DNA of 64,000 nt from Owenia fusiformis (Eukaryota; Annelida; Polychaeta; Sabellida; Oweniidae): contig CAIIXF020000010.1 in assembly GCA_903813345.2 (NCBI GenBank), forward strand, positions 8,621,669 through 8,685,668, in the 5' to 3' direction. Position 1 is the first letter of the stretch; each line of letters opens with the position of its first letter. Under the pieces are notes generated by a model. It was not told the DNA's origin. It saw only the letters and a list, made by a program, of their open reading frames with translations, and did not search any database. This document shows, one piece after another, positions 61,401-64,000 of this stretch. The position numbers and the translations under genes were made by a program.

Positions 61401-63797
61401 TTAATTGTTTGATATGATAAGAGTGCTATACGGAATTGAAGATATGAGTTGGTTGAAGGAGATTTTGTGGTGCATGCACTTTTGTGTTGCTATGGTAACT
61501 CACAACAGGGTGCTACAATAACTATGGTAACTATGTGTGATGACATATGTATAACAACTGATACCAAAGGCTATGCAACCTTATCATTGAATATCAAGTT
61601 CAAATCACATAATTCTCTATTGATATCAATATTACCTGCAAAATTGCATATTGTTGAAAGAAACAACATCCTTGATTCCCAGTCCACTGTAGATATAAAC
61701 ACAACTGGTTTGGGTTGGTATGCATAGCTTTTGGTAGTGTGGTGTGCCCTATATGCAGAGTTGCCACGTTGACTTTCAGGCCCCTAACTCTCCTGTCAAC
61801 GGGCAGCGGTCCCCTCAAGAAAATGGCCCTGATAAATCATCATCACACAGCAAGAAAGAGAGCCCTACAAGTCCACGCAGTGAAGCATCATCCCACTCTA
61901 GTAGCACCCCATCAAAACACAAGGAGGTAAGACTGGTAAGAGGTCATGTGGAAGGTCAGGCTGACTTGTCAGTGATCAAAAGCCAAAGGTCAGAGTGACC
62001 CGGCCAAAGGTCAGAGTGACCCGGCCCAAGGTCAGAGTGATCACCTAGCCTAATGTCAAGATGACCACTGGGTTCAGGTCAATTTGACCATGAAGATGAT
62101 GTTGACATGACTTCAAGGGCTAATTTGACCTTGAGAAAAAAGGGTGCCTATATTGCCGGCAGTTCATAGATAAGGTTATCTTTGGTAAAGCTTCATAATG
62201 TGGTGGAGGACTAACCTGTGCTTGTCAATACGAAACATTTTTTTTGCTTGTTAAATAAAGAACATAAATATAAAAAACAAATAGACTGTTTCCGTTGTTG
62301 AATTGAGATATTTCAAATATATTTGAAAAATTGATTTATTCAGACAGGTGACATGTTTTTACATAAACTGTTTATGTTTGATTATGTCTAGTTGTGATTT
62401 ATCATTTAATTTATATGTTCAGGAAACAAACATATTTTTCATGTTTCAGCAGGATAAACCCCAGACTCCAGTATCCAAGTCCATCACCCCTTCAAGTACA
62501 GATAACCCTACTCCTGGGGGGTCGGCTGCAGGCCCCAAGCCACCTTCAGTTGCCAAACCTCCTCCCTTAGGTAAGTTTCAAAGGGGGTGAGAAATAGATA
62601 TAGTTTCTTAAAACATAATTACAAATTTACATCTGTACATTTATTTCTATGATTAATTGTTTTAAAGACATGTATTCACATTCGCAAAAGTGTAACTGAA
62701 AAAATGATAAAATCTATACCCCTATTTAATAAAGTTTTCTGAGAGTTTGTTCATTTCAAAATCCTTTCTTTCTTGAACTAAATATCTGATTTTTACACAG
62801 AATCTCATACAGAATTGCTAATGATAAAAAACTGTATGAATTAAGATATGTGAGAATAAGCGGTGCAATATGGAACAATTTACATATATTCTTACACTAA
62901 TCTTTCCATCTGTCTTCATTAATTGCATTATTCAGACCTCATGATAGTATAAAGTCTGTGTAAGTGGAACATCCCTGGTCTCACTGACTTTGACTTTGAA
63001 TTCATCACAGCATATTTGTTGATTAAAATCGATGTTTGCAACAGATACTCATACATACATGTATATCACTCGTAGAAAGTATTTCCAACCTAACACCCTC
63101 ATCTTCAATGAGATAGCTAACAACCAGGTGTTACATTACACTTTCAAGCTACATTTAACCATGAATTAGGTATTTTAACAACGCCATATATACAATATAG
63201 CAATATTTCTTGTTTCTCTATCTTGTAATAACATTTCATGAATGCATCTACACATGCATCCACACATTTAGACCTAACAAATTACTCTTAAGATTTAGAA
63301 AAGGCTTTAGTCTTACATTATTCACCTAGGACCTCAAAAATAGGTCATGATTCCTGAATTTTGATTGTCTTTCACAAATAAGTATGACAATACAGTACTT
63401 TGAAAAAGGTATTGAATTTCATGAATCGTGAATCACATAATTTACAAGAAACATCATCCTGGTGGCTTTCATGCTCTGTAAACCTTGTTACCATGGTTTT
63501 TTGAGTATGAGAGGGAGGTGAGATGTTTTGTTGTAAGACGTAAGCCTCTAAAAATTTCACTCTAGCAACTCCAATAGCAACTCATTCTCTCTTTCTATTC
63601 TAGTTGCCCCCGCATTAAGAACTCCTTTATCTTCTATGTCAGGATCCTATCCCTTTATGCCACACCCTGGTCACGCGCTACCCTCAGAACTCAGTCCCAA
63701 TGCCTACAATGGGGGAGGACTCCACAATAACATCTCACCAGCCAGCCTGAACAACTATAATAGGGCACCAGGTGTCATAGCAGGAGCTGTTGAAAAG
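10385..63797 (+). CDS. groucho: Groucho/TLE transcriptional co-repressor (5' part, 13 exons)
   Basis: Joined exons 10385-10405, 10538-10635, 12719-12782 or 12828-12891, 17089-17133, 33831-33893, 34823-34897, 38060-38246, 41400-41428, 60308-60415, 60787-60843, 61780-61926, 62450-62570 and 63604-63797 give 403 open codons with GT-AG introns. Residues about 15-122 are the glutamine-rich coiled-coil Q domain that tetramerises and contacts TCF/LEF. Residues 123-194 are the GP region, known to bind histone deacetylase. Residues 195-249 are the CcN region, with KKRR at 222-225, SP/TP sites at 199 and 212, and CK2-type sites at S232 and S238. Residue 250 onward is the Ser/Pro-rich SP region. The C-terminal WD40 repeats, which bind WRPW and eh1 motifs of repressors such as Hes and Engrailed, lie past the window, so this is partial. 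In the nucleus the protein has no DNA-binding domain and is recruited by transcription factors. Family identity is very secure; the species-specific symbol is not known. Confidence 0.97.
10538..10635 (+). CDS. groucho: groucho exon 2 (residues 8-40, start of Q domain)
   Basis: The acceptor TTTTTTTCCAG precedes it and GTAAG follows. It encodes the [16 protein letters not shown] segment and FLQAQYH, the first amphipathic helix of the Q domain. Length 98 nt leaves AG for a split Ser codon completed by exon 3a or 3b. Intron 1 is only 132 bases. Confidence 0.97.
10636..12718 (+). other. Intron 2 (2.1 kb)
   Basis: AT-rich intron without recognised repeats or a supportable gene. The minus-strand 78-codon frame at 11312-11548 has no family resemblance. 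Confidence 0.85.
12719..12782 (+). CDS. groucho: groucho exon 3a (alternative Q-domain exon, E/R form)
   Basis: A 64-nt exon with acceptor TTTTTCAG and donor GTAGGT. It completes Ser40 and encodes residues 41-61: [12 protein letters not shown] then TEMQRHYVM. Compared with exon 3b it carries Glu for Lys42, Val for Met43, Arg for Cys45 and Ile for Leu48; the other 18 of 22 residues are identical. At the DNA level 17 of 64 bases differ, and by my count 12 of those are silent. That pattern indicates an old duplicate kept under selection. The 45-base gap to 3b is too short to be a normal intron, so it should be used instead of 3b. Confidence 0.88.
12828..12891 (+). CDS. groucho: groucho exon 3b (alternative Q-domain exon, K/C form)
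   Basis: A 64-nt exon with acceptor CTCTATTTGTAG and donor GTATGT. It encodes [22 protein letters not shown]. This matches the canonical LKLECEKL sequence of fly Groucho and vertebrate TLEs, so it is the ancestral-like version. Including both 3a and 3b (128 nt) or skipping both would shift the frame into exon 4. Only one-or-the-other keeps the Q domain open. Confidence 0.93.
12892..17088 (+). other. Intron 3 (4.2 kb)
   Basis: AT-rich intron. A small tandem of CTACATCAAGGC occurs near 14615-14650. No gene, RNA or intact transposon was recognised; short open frames (for example 15317-15562 and 16088-16285) look random. Confidence 0.8.
17089..17133 (+). CDS. groucho: groucho exon 4 (residues 62-76)
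   Basis: A 45-nt phase-0 exon encoding [15 protein letters not shown], essentially invariant in Groucho/TLE proteins. Acceptor TTTTTCAG, donor GTAAGA. It sits in the linker and helix of the Q domain. Confidence 0.98.
18858..18938. repeat. 27-bp tandem repeat, 3 copies
   Basis: Three consecutive near-identical units of TGTTTTTATGGATTGGATTT plus seven further bases, the third slightly diverged. A short open frame across it gives a repeated Phe-Met-Asp-Trp-Ile-Phe-Lys phrase, which is a by-product of the repeat. Confidence 0.85.
19714..20081. repeat. 23-bp minisatellite, exactly 16 units
   Basis: The unit is GTTGATAGGAATTGTTC followed by AATAAT. The array is 368 bases, which is 16 whole units. 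Only two single-base variants are visible: GTCC instead of GTTC in the unit spanning about 19967-19989, and TTTAATAAT in the last unit. Such uniformity points to recent expansion or gene conversion. The unit holds an ATTGTTC phrase, similar to a Sox-type ATTGTT core, in every copy. Confidence 0.95.
22973..24265. mobile_element. 1293-bp CACGGTG-ended DNA transposon (Transib/RAG-like ends)
   Basis: The terminal inverted repeats are 49 bp (22973-23021 and 24217-24265). The first 36 bases, starting CACGGTGTATAACCC, are identical, with two mismatches beyond. The element is flanked by a 5-bp duplication CTCCA (22968-22972 and 24266-24270). A motif GAAACGCTCCGG or its complement recurs inside at about 23012, 23038, 23425, 23458, 23794, 23825 and 24195-24210, like subterminal transposase sites. 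CAC-starting ends with GC-rich 5-bp duplications are characteristic of the Transib superfamily, which includes ProtoRAG. No transposase core is visible, so it is non-autonomous. The boundaries are very secure; the superfamily assignment is moderate. Confidence 0.85.
23657..24187 (-). CDS. Possible two-exon 45-codon frame inside the transposon
   Basis: On the minus strand, ATG at 24187 begins [10 protein letters not shown] (24187-24158) and is followed directly by a strong donor GTAAGTA. A 393-base intron ends at acceptor ATCATTTTCAG, and exon 2 (23764-23657) continues in frame as [23 protein letters not shown] and [12 protein letters not shown] to TGA. The context before the ATG (AAAATGGCGG) is favourable. 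This could be the start of a lost transposase or a captured host gene fragment. It matches no family I recognise, and chance is possible. Confidence 0.25.
33546..33733. mobile_element. 188-bp pogo/mariner-type MITE, copy 3
   Basis: Left end CAGTAAAACCTGTG after TA (33544-33545); right end GACAGGTTTTACTG at 33720-33733. The right flank is AA rather than TA, so it has decayed. The interior has GGTGTTC phrases shared with copies 1 and 2. It sits just before exon 5. Confidence 0.65.
33831..33893 (+). CDS. groucho: groucho exon 5 (residues 77-97)
   Basis: A 63-nt phase-0 exon encoding [21 protein letters not shown], the second amphipathic helix of the Q domain, needed for tetramer formation in the family. 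Acceptor GTTTTTTCAG, donor GTAAGA. Confidence 0.98.
33894..34822 (+). other. Intron 5 (0.9 kb)
   Basis: No repeat or gene seen. Paired opposite-strand frames at 34015-34239 are uninformative. Confidence 0.85.
34823..34897 (+). CDS. groucho: groucho exon 6 (residues 98-122, end of Q domain)
   Basis: A 75-nt phase-0 exon encoding [17 protein letters not shown] then TELNAIIG, the highly conserved end of the Q domain. Acceptor TTTCCAG, donor GTAAGA. Confidence 0.98.
34898..38059 (+). other. Intron 6 (3.2 kb)
   Basis: AT-rich intron; no repeat family, RNA gene or supportable reading frame recognised. Confidence 0.85.
38060..38246 (+). CDS. groucho: groucho exon 7 (residues 123-184, GP region)
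   Basis: A 187-nt exon after acceptor TTGTTGTAG. It encodes a [10 protein letters not shown] start and then a Gly/Pro/His-rich stretch with the phrases [16 protein letters not shown] and [16 protein letters not shown]. That is the GP region of Groucho/TLE proteins, a low-complexity linker reported to contact histone deacetylase. It ends AAAG before GTAAGC, leaving one base for the next codon (phase 1). Confidence 0.97.
38247..41399 (+). other. Intron 7 (3.2 kb) with a small 20-bp tandem repeat
   Basis: Non-coding. About 39553-39608 holds three copies of ATGAGATGATGTTATAGCGC with minor variation. Nothing else is recognised. Confidence 0.8.
41400..41428 (+). CDS. groucho: groucho exon 8, 29-nt microexon (residues 185-194)
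   Basis: After GCTATGGTAACAG and before GTAAGT, 29 bases encode (E)REERERERH once joined to the single base left by exon 7. The evidence is the phase arithmetic: exon 7 ends in phase 1 and exon 9 opens in phase 0, and exactly 29 nt repairs this. The charged peptide sits where other Groucho proteins have a charged stretch before the S-x-SP-x-DR-x-KYR segment. The acceptor is weak in pyrimidines near the AG. Confidence 0.75.
42397..42556. mobile_element. 160-bp TA-flanked MITE, diverged copy of 8409-8741
   Basis: Left end CACTCTCCTTCATAAATTTG matches the left end of the 8409 element with a few changes, including the following GCAACT. The right end is GGAGGGGGGTG. TA flanks both sides (42395-42396, 42557-42558). 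It appears internally deleted. Confidence 0.6.
44356..44432. repeat. Dispersed ~77-bp repeat, copy 1
   Basis: Contains TCTGTTTCACCTGAAACATC followed by TC-GGG-TGAGAAGA and GTGTCATG-TTTATCATGATG. It recurs in the same orientation at 48976-49052 with about ten differences. The core TGTTTCACCTGAAACA is a palindrome. Probably a transposon fragment of unknown family. Confidence 0.7.
45307..45361 (+). repeat. Possible tRNA-derived SINE head
   Basis: GTCGTGGGATAATTGG then TAAATACGGTT resembles a tRNA A-box region, and ACAGGTTCAGTC about 30 bases later resembles a B-box (GGTTCRANTC). A complete tRNA cloverleaf does not form. This is the pattern of a decayed SINE. A second B-box-like stretch, AGGTTGAATCTCC near 48283, may be another remnant. 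Confidence 0.3.
46595..46716. repeat. 22-bp minisatellite, about 5.5 units
   Basis: Units of CTCCTTCAAGTTACCATGGT plus two bases, each diverged by two to five substitutions. The short open frames crossing it just translate the repeat. Confidence 0.85.
48976..49052. repeat. Dispersed ~77-bp repeat, copy 2
   Basis: Second copy of the 44356-44432 repeat, same orientation, 4.6 kb downstream. No inverted terminal repeats are evident. Confidence 0.7.
51503..51552. repeat. 20-bp tandem repeat, about 2.5 copies
   Basis: Consecutive copies of CTAATGCATTGATACATCAA in intron 8. No other structure seen. Confidence 0.8.
51925..52003. repeat. Imperfect ~40-bp duplication with G-runs
   Basis: GGTGCTATCTGTAT followed by ATTAGAATTAAGGACAGAGG occurs twice, the first copy with a four-base insertion, separated by a run of G. 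It is followed by further G-rich sequence to about 52030. Confidence 0.7.
52440..52752. mobile_element. 313-bp MITE with GGCGGAT-type TIRs, 5-bp TSD
   Basis: The left end is CACTGGCGGATATGGG; the right end, read inward, is CAGGGGCGGATCTGGG. ATGAG is duplicated at 52435-52439 and 52753-52757. The interior has long G/C and A runs and GGCCCAAAA-type phrases, with no coding capacity. Ends of the CAGGGGCGGAT kind are common in hAT-like elements, but the 5-bp duplication is not the usual 8 bp, so family assignment is open. Confidence 0.8.
53275..53385. mobile_element. Decayed relic of the CAGGCCC MITE
   Basis: AATCCAGGGGGGAGGG..., then TTCCCATTTGACAAGTTAGT-CCCAAAT, ACTCAAA and TGGTGGAAACTGCAT align with the interior of the 332-535 element (TTCACATTTGACAATTTTGG, GGTGAAAAACTGCAT). 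The terminal repeats are lost. Confidence 0.55.
60308..60415 (+). CDS. groucho: groucho exon 9 (residues 195-230, CcN region with NLS)
   Basis: A 108-nt phase-0 exon after TTGTTTCAG. It encodes [19 protein letters not shown] then [17 protein letters not shown]. The SP-x-DR-x-KYR phrase matches fly Groucho (SPADREKYR). KKRR (222-225) is the nuclear localisation signal, and S199-P and T212-P are proline-directed phosphorylation sites. Donor GTAGGT. Confidence 0.97.
60416..60786 (+). other. Intron 9 (371 bp)
   Basis: Short intron; nothing notable seen. Confidence 0.9.
60787..60843 (+). CDS. groucho: groucho exon 10 (residues 231-249, CcN acidic part)
   Basis: A 57-nt phase-0 exon encoding [19 protein letters not shown]. 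It corresponds to the DSDG-KSDD-LVVDV segment of TLEs and contains two CK2 consensus sites (S232-x-x-E, S238-x-x-E). Acceptor TTTCAG, donor GTAAGG. Confidence 0.96.
60844..61779 (+). other. Intron 10 (0.9 kb)
   Basis: Non-coding; short frames at 61099-61296 and 61449-61727 show no family resemblance. Confidence 0.85.
61780..61926 (+). CDS. groucho: groucho exon 11 (residues 250-298, SP region)
   Basis: A 147-nt phase-0 exon encoding [20 protein letters not shown], then [14 protein letters not shown] and [10 protein letters not shown]. It matches the SPAHSPPENGLDK...KKDAPTSP...SSSSTPSSK-K pattern of vertebrate TLEs. It is rich in SP/TP motifs, known in the family as targets of proline-directed kinases. 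Acceptor TTTCAG, donor GTAAGA. Confidence 0.97.
61941..62089. repeat. 21-bp tandem repeat with GGTCAnnnTGACC palindromes
   Basis: Starting 14 bases after the exon 11 donor are AGGTCA half-sites at 61941 and 61953, then three 21-bp units (CCAAAGGTCAGAGTGACCCG plus G) from 61983. Perfect GGTCAnnnTGACC palindromes lie at 61988-62000, 62009-62021 and 62077-62089, plus a near copy at 62030-62042. This spacing is that of an estrogen-receptor-type inverted repeat. Function is unproven. Confidence 0.8.
62090..62449 (+). other. Rest of intron 11
   Basis: AT-rich; additional TGACC-type half-sites near 62129, otherwise nothing recognised before the exon 12 acceptor. Confidence 0.8.
62450..62570 (+). 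CDS. groucho: groucho exon 12 (residues 299-338, SP region)
   Basis: A 121-nt exon encoding [33 protein letters not shown] and VAKPPPL, matching the TLE segment that precedes LRTP. The acceptor is a tandem CAGCAG, so splicing three bases later would drop Gln299 without changing frame. It ends TTAG before GTAAGT, leaving one base (phase 1). Confidence 0.96.
62571..63603 (+). other. Intron 12 (1.0 kb)
   Basis: Non-coding AT-rich intron. A phrase GTAAGTGGAACATCCCTGG near 62961 recalls the interior of the pogo-type MITEs but has no ends. Confidence 0.8.
63604..63797 (+). CDS. groucho: groucho exon 13 (residues 339-403, SP region)
   Basis: A 194-nt exon after CTATTCTAG. It encodes [49 protein letters not shown] and [16 protein letters not shown]. 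It resembles the LRTP...GLHN-I-P segment of vertebrate TLEs just before the WD40 domain. Donor GTAAGC at 63798, phase 0. This is the last coding exon in the window; the protein continues beyond it. Confidence 0.96.
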
Positions 63798-64000
63798 GTA
63801 AGCTTCACCCCTCTTTGTCTGAAATTGTTCAATCATATACGAGTGCAACTCCCGAAAATATTTTTCAAATATCATCTTTTTGTGTACATTGGGTAACCTC
63901 CTCAAATTACCAATTCAAGATGTTATTTGTTATTCAATATTCATATACTAATTTGAATGATATTGTAATTATTAATAACTTGAGAATTAAATTTGATGTT
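63798..64000 (+). other. Start of intron 13
   Basis: The intron begins with GTAAGC and runs off the window. The next exons should encode the remaining SP region and the WD40 propeller. Confidence 0.85.

Overview
This window is animal genomic DNA. It is AT-rich, and nearly all of it is non-coding intron or intergenic sequence. It carries the 5' two-thirds of one recognisable gene on the + strand: a Groucho/TLE transcriptional co-repressor. Thirteen coding exons between 10385 and 63797 join in frame into 403 codons with no stop. They cover the Q (tetramerisation), GP, CcN and most of the SP regions. The WD40 propeller and the stop codon lie beyond base 64000. The protein reads closer to deuterostome TLE/Groucho than to the fly protein. 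With the AT-rich long introns and the many small non-autonomous DNA transposons, an invertebrate deuterostome (hemichordate or echinoderm-like) is my best guess; the species is not determined.

Layout. 1-9200: intergenic, with no gene I can support, but several miniature inverted-repeat transposons and degenerate repeats. 9200-10384: CpG-containing promoter and 5' UTR zone with two similar E-box/CCAAT modules and a CArG box. 10385-12891: exons 1-3, where exon 3 is present twice in tandem. 12892-38059: exons 4-7 separated by large introns (intron 4 is 16.7 kb). It holds a 16-copy 23-bp minisatellite and a 1.29-kb inverted-repeat transposon. 38060-41428: exon 7 and a 29-nt microexon. 41429-60307: intron 8 (18.9 kb) with scattered repeats. 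60308-63797: exons 9-13 with short introns, one of which holds a cluster of nuclear-receptor-type palindromes.

Most interesting points. (1) The third coding exon is duplicated: both copies are exactly 64 nt and 45 nt apart, and including both or neither breaks the frame, so they look like mutually exclusive exons. They differ at four residues, including K/E and C/R, in the coiled-coil Q domain. (2) An intact 1293-bp element in intron 4 has 49-bp terminal inverted repeats starting CACGGTG, a 5-bp target-site duplication, and arrays of a GAAACGCTCCGG motif. These ends resemble the Transib/RAG transposon superfamily. Its minus strand carries a possible two-exon 45-codon reading frame. The remaining short open frames in the window look like chance.
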